DNA of 64,000 nt from Xenopus tropicalis (lineage: Eukaryota > Chordata > Amphibia > Anura > Pipidae), in the NCBI RefSeq assembly GCF_000004195.4, contig NC_030684.2, positions 104,919,929 through 104,983,928 on the forward strand. Direction: 5' to 3'. Of the stretch, positions 38,401 through 44,645 are shown in pieces; the stretch's first letter is position 1, and the number at the start of each line of letters is the position of its first letter. A program made the translations under genes and the position numbers. Under the pieces are notes generated by a model, which was given only the letters and a program-made list of their open reading frames with translations, did no database searches and was not told the origin of the DNA.

Positions 38401-40903
38401 CTTTTGTCTCGTCGGTCCACAAGGTATTTTCCCAAAAGTCTTGGCAATCGTTGAGATGTTTTTTAGCAAAATTGAGACAAGCCTTAATGTTCTTTTTGCT
38501 TAAAAGTGGTTTGCGCCTTGGAAATCTGCCATGCAGGCCGTTTTTGCCCAGTCTCTTTCTTATGGTGGAGTCGTGAACACTGACCTTAATTGAGGCAAGT
38601 GAGGCCTGCAGTTATTTAGATGTTGTCCTGGGGTCTTTTGTGGCCTCTCGGATGAGTTGTCTCTGCACTCTTGGGGTAATTTTGGTCGGCCGGCCACTCC
38701 TGGTAACGTTCACCACTGTTCCATGTTTTTGCCATTTGTGGATAATGGCTCTCACTGTGGTTCGCTGGAGTCCCAAAGCTTTAGAAATGGCTTTATAACC
38801 TTTACCAGACTGATAGATCTCAATTACTTTTGTTCTCATTTGTTCCTCAATTTCTTTGGATCTTGGCATGATGTCTAGCTTTTGAGGTGCTTTTGGGCTA
38901 CTTCTCTGTGTCAGGTAGCTCCTATTTAAGTGATTTCTTGATTGAAACAGGTGTGGCAGTAATCAGGCCTGGGGGTGACTACAGAAATTGAACTCAGGTG
39001 TGATAAACCACAGTTAAGTTATTTTTTAACAAGGGGGGCAATCACTTTTTCACACAGGGCCATGTAGATTTGGAGTTTTTTTTCTCCCTTAATAACGTAA
39101 ACCTTCATTTAAAAACTGCATTTTGTGTTCAATTATGTTATCTTTGACTAATAGTTAACGGTTTTTGATGAGCAGAAACATTTAAGTGTGACAAACATGC
39201 AAAAGAATAAGAAATCAGGAAGGGGGCAAATAGTTTTTCACATCACAAGAACAAGACCATCTGGAAGACACAGCATCACATAATGCAGAAGTCCTTAAAG
39301 GGGTGGTTCACCTGTAAACTAATAGTATGTTATAGAATGACCCTTTTCTAGCAACCTTGCAGTTGGTCTTTATTATTTATATTTTAGCATTTCTGAATTA
39401 CTTGTAGATTGTAAGCTCTCTTGTAGATTGTAAGCTCTTTTGGGCAGGGCTCTCTTCTCTTGTATCGGTTATTGATTGCCTTATATGTTACTCTGTATGT
39501 CCAATGTATGAAACCCACTTATTGTACAGCGCTGTGGAATATGTTGGCGCTTTATAAATAAATGTTAATAATAATAATATTTGCCTTCCCCTTCTACATA
39601 ATTCCACTGACCCTGACAGCTAAAAACTATTGCTCTATTGCTTTCTATTCAGCGCCACTTCTATTTATATTCCAGTTTCTTCTTCAAACCACTGCCTGGT
39701 TGATAAGGTAAACAAGACCCTAGCAACCAACTAGCTGCTGAAATTCCAAACTGGAGAGCTGCTGAACAAAAAGCTAAATAATTAAAAACCCTCGATAATA
39801 AAATATGGAAACCAACTGCAAATTGTCTCAGAATATCAATGTCTATGTCATACTGAAAGTTAATTTAAAGGTGAACAACCCCTTAAATAGACAATAAAAG
39901 TTCAGCGGCCCTGAGACCTGGAATAGGAATGCCTTACTAACTGTATAAAGGGAAAGTATAAAACATGAACTGGAGAGTTTGGCAAAGAATTACTGTTTAT
40001 GAAACTTTTGAGTATCCCAGAGCAAAGCAATATCAGAGATAATCATATAGATGTATGTTGTACTTTGTGCAGACGATCCTGATATTCAGAAGAAATACAC
40101 ATCTTCACATGTGCCAGTTGATGACATTCAGTTTCCAAGGTTAGTACTTTATTTTCAACTGCATTTTATTAGCTGGGGGGGCAATCTAGAAAATATTGTT
40201 GCTATAAATGTGACTGACAGATACACACAGTACCAGAGGACTTTTGCCACCATCCCAAGTGCTTATTTATTTATTCACTATGGATGTTTGGGTATCATAG
40301 GTTTTCTTTTCTTTTTCTTGATTGGTATGGGTGCAATCATGATGTGGGTACTTTAACTGGGATATTTTTTTTCCTTTTTGATTACATGATCATTATACCA
40401 CAGAGCAGCCTCCCCCCTCCCCACCTTTATGTGTGCCATGAGGAGGCATTTTCTGATGCTAAAAACATGAAAGTATTCAGTTATTAAACCAGGACCCATA
40501 TGAAGCCTTCAGATACAGTTCATCCAACTCAAAAACAAGGAGGACCTTTGTCAAAAGTAGTTACAATGCTAAAAATAACAGTGAATTTTTCCCTTTAAAT
40601 ATAAACAGGAGGACATTATCCTTCCAGCCAGATACAAATGGGGAACTATTGTCTCCAAGCAGATGTAAGTGGGATATTTTTATTCTTTTCTGCCCTGATC
40701 TGTTACCTCACACCTCTTCCCAATGAACAGAGAGGCATCAGAATATATAAACTTTATCATCTATTTATTTTCTAGTTGTTTCGAGCCCCGAGAAAAGCAA
40801 TGTTGGAAGTACTTCCAGTGCTGACCTTGCAGAGACAGACGATGCCAAAGAGAAACCAAAAAAGGAGAAAAACGTTTTCAAAAAGTTGTTTCAAAAGAAA
40901 TAA
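3716..40903 (+). CDS. sptbn5: Beta-spectrin, SPTBN5-like, 3' part (35 exons)
   Basis: Membrane-skeleton protein that pairs with alpha-spectrin to crosslink actin under membranes. Exons: 3716-3820, 5599-5787, 6964-7122, 7646-7837, 8352-8447, 9119-9237, 10467-10581, 12083-12196, 12533-12654, 12959-13121, 15625-15813, 16320-16397, 17899-18071, 18879-18969, 19663-19809, 20582-20719, 20823-21067, 22494-22680, 22781-22993, 25522-25721, 25819-26023, 27589-27783, 28279-28434, 30173-30390, 31167-31356, 32355-32531, 32658-32762, 32892-33494, 34729-34806, 35648-35737, 36073-36164, 37500-37585, 40073-40139, 40609-40664, 40776-40903. Every junction is GT-AG and keeps phase, giving 1,826 residues and a TAA stop. 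Helix-A tryptophans recur every 102-110 residues, so no exon seems to be missing. Order: spectrin repeats, linker, PH domain, basic tail. The many small exons and the convergent phospholipase favour SPTBN5 over the conventional beta-spectrins, which have larger exons. The calponin-homology domains and start codon lie off the left edge. Confidence 0.9.
5150..5500. mobile_element. Inverted-repeat element with CAGGTATGGGA ends
   Basis: Begins ACAGGTATGGGATCCCTTAT and ends with the inverted form GGTCCCATACCTGT. The interior contains TCCAGAAAG and GGATCTCC-type blocks in opposite orientations, so the element is loosely palindromic. No coding capacity, so it is a non-autonomous DNA transposon. Related truncated copies lie near 28.7 and 54.3 kb. 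It sits in the intron before spectrin exon 2. Confidence 0.75.
8448..9118. other. Intron, nothing recognised
   Basis: AT-rich intron between spectrin exons 5 and 6. No repeat, RNA gene or exon was recognised. Confidence 0.5.
9119..13121 (+). CDS. sptbn5: Spectrin exons 6-10: repeats 2-4
   Basis: Exons 9119-9237 (ends with two spare bases), 10467-10581, 12083-12196, 12533-12654 (two spare bases) and 12959-13121 encode residues 248-458. Split codons rebuild cleanly: AA|A gives Lys and AG|G gives Arg. Repeat 3 is unusual: the position of the helix-A tryptophan, about residue 321, is Arg (NERISEK). Repeat 4 has the normal Trp at 427 (LLNWTQKL). These are triple-helical rod repeats; no separate binding function can be read from the sequence. 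Confidence 0.88.
10582..12082. other. Intron with a small repeat scrap and a G-run
   Basis: Intron between spectrin exons 7 and 8. A stretch near 11034-11100 (CCTGAGTACACGGAGC) resembles part of the TTAGGG element at 46043. A run of 13 G lies at 11852-11864. Otherwise nothing was recognised. Confidence 0.45.
13349..13607. mobile_element. Non-autonomous element with TAGTGATG inverted ends
   Basis: Starts TAGTGATGAGCGA and ends TGCCTATCACTA, imperfect inverted repeats around 259 bases without coding capacity. The interior carries the GCGAA/TTCGC-type blocks common in frog miniature elements. Located in the long intron after spectrin exon 10. Confidence 0.7.
13647..14114. mobile_element. TTAA-type miniature transposon, GGAGAAGGAAAGG family, copy 1
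   Basis: Left end AAGGAGAAGGAAAGGCTAA; right end CCTTTCTTTCTCCTTTAA. The right 70 bases, including CATAGACCTTTCTGATAAAG, also occur at 50339-50860 and, inverted, at 60910-61367. Ends of the TTAAAGG kind with TTAA targets are typical of frog T2/Kolobok-related miniature elements (from memory). Confidence 0.72.
14386..14635. mobile_element. Possible miniature element with GTTGGCCATA ends
   Basis: Starts near GTTGGCCATAAGCTCC and ends near CATGTATGGCCAGGTT, a weak inverted pair around 240 bases containing GATCGGCC-type blocks. The general style matches the element at 46265-46617. Ends are imperfect. Confidence 0.45.
15625..19809 (+). CDS. sptbn5: Spectrin exons 11-15: repeats 4-6
   Basis: Exons 15625-15813, 16320-16397, 17899-18071 (two spare bases), 18879-18969 and 19663-19809 encode residues 459-684. 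Helix-A tryptophans are 533 (NESWLNSK) and 639 (GAWMLEK), each 106 after the previous one. Helix-B signatures such as LQRKHEIFEKAL and LQKHQTFEAEI are clear. The 78-base exon 12 is very small but is required by the repeat spacing. The intron before exon 13 holds a nested palindromic transposon. Confidence 0.88.
16595..17179. mobile_element. TTAA-type element TTAAAGGGGAACTCC, carrying a nested insertion
   Basis: Outer ends are TTAAAGGGGAACTCCA and the inverted TGGAGTTCCCCTTTAA. A second TTAA-type element has landed inside it at 16730-17144. Located in the intron between spectrin exons 12 and 13. Confidence 0.8.
16730..17144. mobile_element. Nested palindromic TTAA-type element TTAAAGGAACAGTAAC
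   Basis: Left end TTAAAGGAACAGTAACATC; right end GTGTTACTGTTCCGTTAA. Almost the whole element is one large inverted repeat. Arms around 16853-16935 and 16940-17010 share CATGGGGGCAGCCATTC, GAGAAAAGGCACAGGTTAC and AGCAGATAAC in opposite orientation, with a loop of only a few bases. No coding capacity. Confidence 0.82.
20040..20340. repeat. Possible degraded miniature transposon
   Basis: Contains AGTCACCTGC, GGCAGCTAATCTCCGTG and GGGAGACTAATCTCC blocks of a style seen in frog miniature elements, with locally higher CpG than the surrounding intron. Clear ends were not found. Confidence 0.35.
20582..22993 (+). CDS. sptbn5: Spectrin exons 16-19: repeats 6-8
   Basis: Exons 20582-20719, 20823-21067 (two spare bases), 22494-22680 and 22781-22993 encode residues 685-945. 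Exons 16 and 17 are separated by only 103 bases, and 18 and 19 by 100 bases, the shortest introns in the gene. Helix-A tryptophans are 744 (SEKWLDQVE) and 846 (ELAWIKEKM). The stretch HFASHEIEDRLQQLE is a typical helix-C start. Confidence 0.9.
22060..22375. repeat. Tandem retroelement-like tail with CCGAAACGT motifs
   Basis: Two diverged units carry CTTAGAAGGAGACCGAAACGTC (22098-22119) and, 75 bases on, CTTGAGAAAGGCTC with GGAGCCGAAATGTTG. Then follow an AATAAAG and two CTGGAGTGCG blocks. Stem-GAAACGT motifs of this sort are typical of Penelope-like element termini, which carry hammerhead ribozymes. The CUGAUGA core is not intact here. It ends in a short GATA-rich tract. Confidence 0.45.
23306..23621. 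mobile_element. Inverted-repeat element with AGGGGCACATT ends
   Basis: Starts AGGGGCACATTAATAAATGC and ends CATAAATGTGCCCCT. The repeats extend inward: TTTGTATCCCAAA on the left and TTTTGGGATACAAATG on the right, with CTCAAGCC and GGCTCGAG. No coding capacity; a non-autonomous DNA transposon in the intron after spectrin exon 19. Confidence 0.78.
23622..25257. other. Intron, AT-rich, nothing recognised
   Basis: Middle of the 2.5-kb intron between spectrin exons 19 and 20. Short AT tracts but no exon, RNA gene or clear transposon end was seen. Confidence 0.45.
25258..25444. mobile_element. hAT-like miniature element CAGTGGCGTAAC
   Basis: Starts CAGTGGCGTAACAACA and ends GTAATTACACCCCTG, the usual shape of a non-autonomous hAT element of about 187 bases. 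Interior phrases such as TTGGCCCCATGGCAAATTGA occur in this kind of element. No coding capacity. Confidence 0.72.
25522..28434 (+). CDS. sptbn5: Spectrin exons 20-23: repeats 9-11
   Basis: Exons 25522-25721 (two spare bases), 25819-26023, 27589-27783 and 28279-28434 encode residues 946-1197. The AG|T junction between exons 20 and 21 rebuilds Ser. Helix-A tryptophans are 952 (EAWLAERG), 1059 (VETWLASKK) and 1166 (MSWIQEKG), 107 apart. Exon 22 (27589-27783) lies between two copies of an exact 38-base intronic direct repeat. Confidence 0.88.
26024..27588. other. Intron containing the first copy of a 38-base direct repeat
   Basis: Intron between spectrin exons 21 and 22. Mostly unique AT-rich DNA. 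The first copy of the exact 38-base repeat is at 27021-27058. Confidence 0.5.
27021..27058 (+). repeat. 38-base direct repeat, copy 1
   Basis: Starts TTTACTCAATTAATCTATTT and ends TATATAGAGGA. Identical over 38 bases to 27916-27953. Confidence 0.85.
27916..27953 (+). repeat. 38-base direct repeat, copy 2
   Basis: Exact copy of 27021-27058, 895 bases downstream on the other side of spectrin exon 22. Its last bases abut the start of a palindromic element. Confidence 0.85.
27953..28110. mobile_element. Palindromic element TAATGTACCTCCTG, copy 1
   Basis: Left arm TAATGTACCTCCTGTAAAAT with GATATTATAAGTCACC. The right arm is inverted: GGTGACTTCTAATATCC and CAGGGGGTACATTA. Related copies at 45108-45262 and 47955-48130. 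Confidence 0.72.
28675..28810. repeat. Truncated CAGGTATGG element
   Basis: Begins ACAGGTATGGTATCTATTGT and continues with AATTTGGATCTCCATG and CTTAAGTCTGC, matching one arm of the element at 5150-5500. The other arm is absent. Confidence 0.65.
28840..29440 (+). pseudogene. Degraded LINE ORF1-like esterase relic
   Basis: A broken coding trace on the plus strand in the intron before spectrin exon 24. Recognisable pieces in order are NGRWRAIN with NRDLGSKIKEKSS and VIFSEVLSVP, then NLFSHDELHLNERGSTVLGE. The Asp-x-x-His in HDELHLNERG resembles the end of SGNH esterase domains in ORF1 of CR1/L2-type LINEs. Stops and frame changes interrupt it. Family assignment is from motif memory only. Confidence 0.5.
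29440..29700. repeat. CpG-rich repeat segment with a perfect hairpin
   Basis: GC- and CpG-rich block (CATGCGCGAAC twice, GCTGCGCCGCTGC) in otherwise AT-rich introns. A perfect 13-base inverted repeat, CTCCCATACGGAG at 29546-29558 and its complement at 29579-29591, forms a hairpin. Probably part of a mobile element; no gene is supported. Confidence 0.45.
30173..32762 (+). CDS. sptbn5: Spectrin exons 24-27: repeats 11-12 and terminal alpha-pairing repeat
   Basis: Exons 30173-30390 (two spare bases), 31167-31356, 32355-32531 and 32658-32762 encode residues 1198-1427. The AT|G junction makes Met. Tryptophans are 1272 (VWAKEMQ) and 1378 (ADGWLNTREPYL). The last repeat has only helices A and B and ends in KKQEDFEKMLAAQEEKF. 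In known beta-spectrins this incomplete C-terminal repeat combines with the single N-terminal helix of alpha-spectrin to form the tetramer, so that role is inferred here. Confidence 0.9.
30690..31115 (+). pseudogene. LINE (L2/CR1-type) 3' end relic
   Basis: Around 30710-30815 the plus strand reads LFSVAPLTMPSDI and HVFKAHLKLTFI. These resemble the conserved C-terminal end of L2/CR1 reverse transcriptase proteins (FSVAAP...LP..I...FK..LKTHLF). After it comes a 3' UTR-like stretch with TCTGTATAATAAAG. Only the very end of the element is present. Confidence 0.5.
31400..31740. repeat. Possible degraded miniature element
   Basis: Contains GCTAGCTATACACATTAAGA, ATCGATAGATGTGCAATCATTC and CAGATCGCACTGAAATTGG, phrases similar to GATCG-rich frog miniature elements. 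Ends were not resolved. Confidence 0.35.
32892..33494 (+). CDS. sptbn5: Spectrin exon 28: 201-residue linker before the PH domain
   Basis: A single phase-0 exon of 603 bases, by far the largest in the gene, covering residues 1428-1628. The acceptor follows a long T-run and the donor is GTAAGT. The protein is rich in Ser, Pro, Lys, Asn and Gln, has basic clusters (KRKPSDRKP, DRGSKKG) near its start, and shows no repeat or domain, so it is probably disordered. Beta-spectrins usually have a variable segment here between the last repeat and the PH domain. Function unknown. Confidence 0.85.
33495..34728. other. Intron, nothing recognised
   Basis: AT-rich intron between the spectrin linker exon and the first PH exon. 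No exon, RNA gene or clear repeat was seen. Confidence 0.45.
34729..37585 (+). CDS. sptbn5: Spectrin exons 29-32: PH domain
   Basis: Exons 34729-34806, 35648-35737, 36073-36164 (two spare bases) and 37500-37585 (one spare base) encode about residues 1629-1743. The PH fold is recognisable: first strand with NGFMETRCK, then WNSYYVTLRGERLSFY, a strand with IFIVRASDGSEYHFSAP, and the C-terminal helix with the near-invariant Trp at 1735 (MEVWIQAIEG). Spectrin PH domains bind phosphoinositides and help membrane attachment. The intron before exon 32 holds an hAT-like element and the one after it holds the Tc1 transposon. Confidence 0.9.
35846..35874. repeat. GT repeat followed by a run of 19 G
   Basis: GTGTGTGTGTG runs straight into 19 consecutive G residues in the intron after the second PH exon. 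Long G-runs can form quadruplexes and are also prone to sequencing length error. Confidence 0.8.
37091..37389. mobile_element. hAT-like element with GTCCCCAACC ends
   Basis: Left end GGAGTCCCCAACC and right end GGTTGGGGATCACTG, with the interior phrase AATTGGTAGCCCAGTGGGG. Non-coding, about 300 bases, ends just before spectrin exon 32. Confidence 0.7.
37629..39246 (-). mobile_element. Tc1-like DNA transposon with about 210-base inverted repeats
   Basis: The left end follows a TA and starts CAGTGGTGTGAAAAACTATT. The right end has the inverted sequence TAGTTTTTCACATCAC. The inverted repeats continue inward for about 200 bases: GGGGGCAAATAG, TAAGAAATCAGGAAGG and CACACAGGGCCATGTAG are all found in both. 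The outermost bases of the right end have decayed (CACCACTG expected, CATCACAA seen). It carries a 340-codon transposase relic on the minus strand. Confidence 0.92.
37847..38869 (-). pseudogene. Tc1-like transposase, two in-frame stops
   Basis: A DD34E transposase would cut and paste this element. One frame runs 341 codons from ATG at 38869 to TAG at 37847-37849, the usual Tc1 length. The N-terminal helix-turn-helix region has GYKAISKALGLQRTTVRAI and the hook-like motif SGRPTKITPR. Catalytic motifs are all present: WTDETK (first Asp), QQDNDPKH (second Asp) and SPDLNPIE, with exactly 34 residues between the second Asp and the Glu. Two TAA stops break it, at 38609-38611 (after DPRTTSK) and 37985-37987 (after HARKP). 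No frameshift was seen. The protein is therefore inactive as it stands. Confidence 0.9.
39295..39886. mobile_element. TTAA-type element TTAAAGGGGTGGTTCACC with nested LINE tail
   Basis: Ends are TTAAAGGGGTGGTTCACCTG and the inverted GGTGAACAACCCCTTAA. The interior AACCACTGCCTGGTTG region matches 41450-41807. A LINE tail is inserted at about 39398-39577. Confidence 0.8.
39398..39577 (+). repeat. L2-type LINE 3' tail
   Basis: Reads GTAGATTGTAAGCTCTTTTG, GGCAGGGCTCTCTTC, then GTACAGCGCTGTGGAATATG, GGCGCTTTATAAATAAATG and AATAATAATAAT. This is the characteristic 3' tail of L2-like LINEs. The first phrase is duplicated in tandem. Confidence 0.7.
40073..40903 (+). CDS. sptbn5: Spectrin exons 33-35: C-terminal tail and stop
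   Basis: Exons 40073-40139, 40609-40664 and 40776-40903 encode residues 1744-1826 and the TAA stop at 40901-40903. Junction phases (G|AC, AG|G, T|TT) fit only this frame; another frame of the last exon stops early. The tail is Ser-rich and then strongly basic, ending NVFKKLFQKK. This matches the Lys-rich ends of other beta-spectrins and suggests a membrane-contacting or regulatory tail (inference). Confidence 0.85.
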
Positions 40904-41449
40904 CAACTGTAGGCTATGAGGGTTTTGTATTTGATTTGCTGGAATGTTTCTGCTGGCGCAGCTATAGGCTGAGACGAGCAGCAGTGACGCCATTCATTTC
41001 TCTTATATCAGTGTCACTTCAAATCATGAAAGTTAGTGAAAAAAACAGTATAAACTCCCATGTGCAAATCACATTTATATGATGTCTTACAAAACAGTGA
41101 TGAATCCTAAAATATGTTTACATGGGGTGCCCACTGTAGTAATGTCATTCTTATTCATCCCAGTGAAATTCTGTAAAATTCATGAACTGTCAGTTATATA
41201 ATATACTATGTACACTAGATTTTTTTTGTATAATCTTGGAAATTGGAAACGCCACTTCATCACAGCAACTGATAATCATAAACATATTTATTTTGTAATT
41301 AGTTTAAAATTGTAGAAAATATATTATCATCATATGAATTATTTTGATAAAGTGTGGAGCAGCTTTACCTACTGACAACCTCTACCTCTGAGCCTCCTCT
41401 TTGGCACAGCTACAATAGAGGACCACTAGACCTTTCATTTTTTTGTAGT

Positions 41450-41807
41450 TTTTAAATTATTTGTCTTCCTCTTCTGCTTGTTTCCAGCTGTCAGATGTGG
41501 GTCCCTGGCCCTGGCAGCCAAAAACAATGACTATATAAAACTACAATTTTATTGTTCATTTTTTATTTATCCTTTTATTCAGGCCTCCTATTTATATTCC
41601 AGTCTCTCATTCAAACCATTGGTTGGTTGCTTTGGAATTCTGGACCCTAGCAAACAGCTTCTGAATTCTCAAACTGGGGAGCTGCTGAACTTTTGTCTAA
41701 AAATGTGAGCAGCTACATTAGTTAGTTAAAAGTTGAGCCATCTGAACTGACTTTTTAACAGATAATCTAGACTTCAATATATTGTAAAAAGGTGAACCAT
41801 CTCTTTA
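41450..41807. mobile_element. Second, 5'-degraded copy of the TTAAAGGGGTGGTTCACC element
   Basis: Shares CTATTTATATTCCAGTCTCT, AACCATTGGTTGGTTG, CTGGGGAGCTGCTGAAC-like blocks with 39295-39886 and ends AAGGTGAACCATCTCTTTAA. The left end is not clear. Confidence 0.62.
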
Positions 41808-41983
41808 ATGGCTCAGCTAGAAGTTTTAGCCTTGCTTAGCAGCCATTATTTCTATGGCTCTGTAACCAGAAGCTCTCTTCTTCCCCCACTTAAACCTTCT
41901 ACTGCTTTGTAAGCACACGAGAAAAGGCCAAAAGGACTGGGGTCTATCAGTTAAATACACACAGATCACTGCTGGTCATTGCA

Positions 41984-41987
41984 GGAA

Positions 41988-42082
<95 letters not shown>

Positions 42083-42122
42083 GTATATGTATATATATAT
42101 ATATGTATATGTATGTGTATAT

Positions 42123-42163
<41 letters not shown>

Positions 42164-42166
42164 CAT
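41984..42166. repeat. AT/GT microsatellite
   Basis: About 180 bases of TA dinucleotides with TATG and CA/TG tracts. It creates long open frames on both strands (poly-Tyr-Ile and similar) that are not genes. Confidence 0.95.
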
Positions 42167-42174
42167 CTGTGTTT

Positions 42175-42273
42175 GTAATGGCACACTGCATAGCGGGGAA
42201 ATTTCATATATATGTATATGTATGTATATATATATATATGGTAAAATGTTCCTGCTATGCAGTGTGCCATTAC
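42175..42273. repeat. Inverted repeat beside the microsatellite
   Basis: Arms GTAATGGCACACTGCATAGC (42175) and GCTATGCAGTGTGCCATTAC (ending 42273) are perfect inverted repeats of 20 bases around an AT-rich loop. Probably the ends of a miniature transposon. Confidence 0.75.
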
Positions 42274-42999
42274 CAACACCCAAGAACTGCTAGACTGCTG
42301 TCCTTTGTTATTTATTGGCAAGTTTTAGTGGTAAAATAAAATGCGAGTGTTCAAGCTAAAATGTTGTTTCTTGTTATGTAAAATGATTGGCAGGGGGGTG
42401 GAGTCTACAAAATAATGTTCAATAAATGCATTTTTAATTTCACTATGAAACTCTGTCCTATTTTTCAAGTCTGGTTTTTGTATTTGAAATATAAGATATC
42501 CACAAATACTGATGTTGAGCTAAATAATCATCATACTCTATTTGTCATGTTTGTGCTTGCTAAACTCCATATTCTCTTTCAGTGTTGTACAGCAGTCAAA
42601 GAAGCAGCCAAATGTGACTGTGTACATCCAATGTGCTTTAATAGAACTACCTGTCATTGTTGTGCATTTTTGTGTCAAAATCCACCTGTCACTAACAGCA
42701 GGGCATTTTGGCACCTACTGCCACCCTGAGGCGGCGTAGCCAATGTCGCCCCTCTCTTACTTTTTAAGTGTCAGAGCAGGTCTTGAAGAGCTGAAATTCC
42801 AATTTAAAAATCTGAATTTTGGCCCTTAAAGTTATGTGGAGCTGCTTTTTGCATACATGGGATGACACTCTATCTTTTAGAAAACAATACTGTTGCTCAC
42901 AATAATAAAAATTCTATTAGTAGTTGCTTAATAGGCATTTATAATTGATAGCTGTATATCGAGTATTTTCAGTTTTTGGTATTATTGGCCCTTTAAAGC

Positions 43000-43225
43000 A
43001 GGTGAAGAAATAGCCAAGGACAGCAACACGTTGGTATTGGGTTGGAATTGTTACCTTGTTGCACTGGGCTCCTGGGCTTGGCCTTCATGGACCCTCAGTG
43101 TAAGGAGTCTTTATGTTCTCCTCATGTTTATGTTGGATTCTGCTCAGGTTTCCTCTCACATTTCTGATAAACCCTACAGTGGGCCAGTGGCTATAAAAAC
43201 AATCACCTGTAGATTATAAGTTTCC
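43000..43225. repeat. Possible LINE fragment
   Basis: GGGCTCCTGGGCTTGG, then TTATGTTCTCCTCATGTTTA and GGTTTCCTCTCACATTTCTG recall the widespread LINE phrase GTTCTCCCCATG...GGTTTCCTCCCAC. Low similarity, so only tentative. Confidence 0.3.
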
Positions 43226-43278
43226 CAATAGCAGGGTCTGCCCTGGAAATAAAATCACTATAAAATATAAAGGCTACA

Positions 43279-43284
43279 TTTATT
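43279..43284 (-). promoter_or_regulatory. Possible poly(A) signal of the phospholipase gene
   Basis: The reverse strand reads AATAAA about 310 bases past the phospholipase stop codon. It is in a plausible place for the 3' UTR end, but the hexamer is common in AT-rich DNA and no transcript data are available. Confidence 0.25.
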
Positions 43285-43591
43285 GGAGGGTTAAAAATAA
43301 TTCTGTTTTGACAGCATTTGCCTCTGAGATGGAAAAATGTTCTGTTCAAGTCTCTAACAAAGTAACTAAATGGTTGAGGTTGGAAAACAAACAAGGCACA
43401 TGGCCATTGAGATGAAATAAAGATGAGCACATAATTAGAAATACTCTATATTATTACCTATCAGTTGATAAAACAAGTGTCAAGTCAAGTCAACTCCCAT
43501 AAGGCTTTGGCGTCTTGCCTAAGAGAGCCGACGGGCAGTGCATATAAGCTGTGCATGGGCTTGCAGTATCTGCTGTGGGGCATATTCCAGC

Positions 43592-44645
43592 CTAGGGGTT
43601 TGTGTTTGTCCCACTGTTTCCCCTGCTCTTCTGTTTTTGTGCAATGGCATCACGCAGGGCCTGCAAGATGGCTTCTTCATTGTTCATCACATTGTATTCA
43701 GTCAGATTCAGGAGCTTGTCAAAGTTTTCTTTGCTGTACGTCAGTTTTAGGAGGCTGTAAGGTGACCTGCCTTCGATTTCAACAGCCCCTCCCTCCATTT
43801 CCTCAGGACTGCGCTTCACCCCTGTAATTAAAAAAAAAGCATATATAATAGCTTGGCATTTCTACAACCCTGTGAAGGGCTTTCAACAGACCATCAATCC
43901 ATGCAATCCTACTGGATCCTAGTCTGTCTGGACTTCTTCCACTCACCTCCCTCCCCCAATCATGGCAAAGTTAAATATTAGGTATGTGTACTCAGGGGTG
44001 CTGAGGGTGGGGGTGGTGGGGCGAGGTGGTCTAGGGTGCCCGGCTGGCTTGGCCTGCCTCTGGTCGGTGGGGGGACCCTGCGTGGGCAGCCCTGGTGAAC
44101 CAAGCACACCCCAGCCCAACACTGGTTTAGAGCCATACCTGGTGCCTTGTGCGTCCTGAAGGTATCATTTACAAGTGGAAAGTGAAGAAGAATGGGTGCC
44201 TCTAAATCCTCTGATTTGGTGAACACGTGGCATTCCTTTGGCTTCTCTCGGTCATTATCAGTCAAATTTACTTTGGGGAAAGCAATCTTTTGATTGCAGC
44301 AGTATTCATGTGTCTGTTCCACTGACTGGAGGGAAATGGAAAAATGTCAGTGTCGCCAGAGTGAAATAACAAAACTGTGAATTTAGAACATAAATAACCA
44401 TGTTGGAGTCAGTTATAGATAGAACATGTTTAAGTGTTCAGGGATATGTATCTGTTTCATGCAGTCCCAGTTCCTTACCTTGAATCTTTCCGCAAGGCCA
44501 TAATCGAATGAGAGGATAACATCCACTTTGCGCTCTTCACGTAGTAAGGGTGGGAAGCTGGCATTAATGTAATAGGCACTGTCTACCAAGCAAAGGTCAT
44601 CAGAGTATGGCGTCAGCTTGTTAGGAAACTTATCCAGTTCTGTAT
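43592..44645 (-). CDS. Phospholipase A2 C-terminal exons with catalytic Asp
   Basis: Exons 44645-44479 (55 codons), 44325-44139 (62 codons plus G) and 43821-43592 (75 codons and TAG). The catalytic Asp sits in LVDSAYYIN, followed by [19 protein letters not shown]. Next come [27 protein letters not shown] and a C-terminal helix with [14 protein letters not shown], all in the usual cPLA2 order. The short tail [14 protein letters not shown] lacks the long extension of cPLA2-alpha. Confidence 0.92.

Larger units (their letters stand above)
40904..43591. other. Convergent intergenic region (3' UTRs, repeats)
   Basis: The two genes end 2.7 kb apart, tail to tail. No coding exon was recognised. The first 500 bases are unique AT-rich sequence and probably the spectrin 3' UTR; I saw no canonical AATAAA there before about 42337. 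The rest holds a TTAA-type element, the AT/GT microsatellite, a palindromic element and a possible LINE scrap. Confidence 0.6.

Noticed and set aside
41947..42339. Long open frames on both strands through the TA/GT tract
   Set aside because: They translate to simple Tyr-Ile, Val-Cys or Thr-His repeats created by the microsatellite; not genes.
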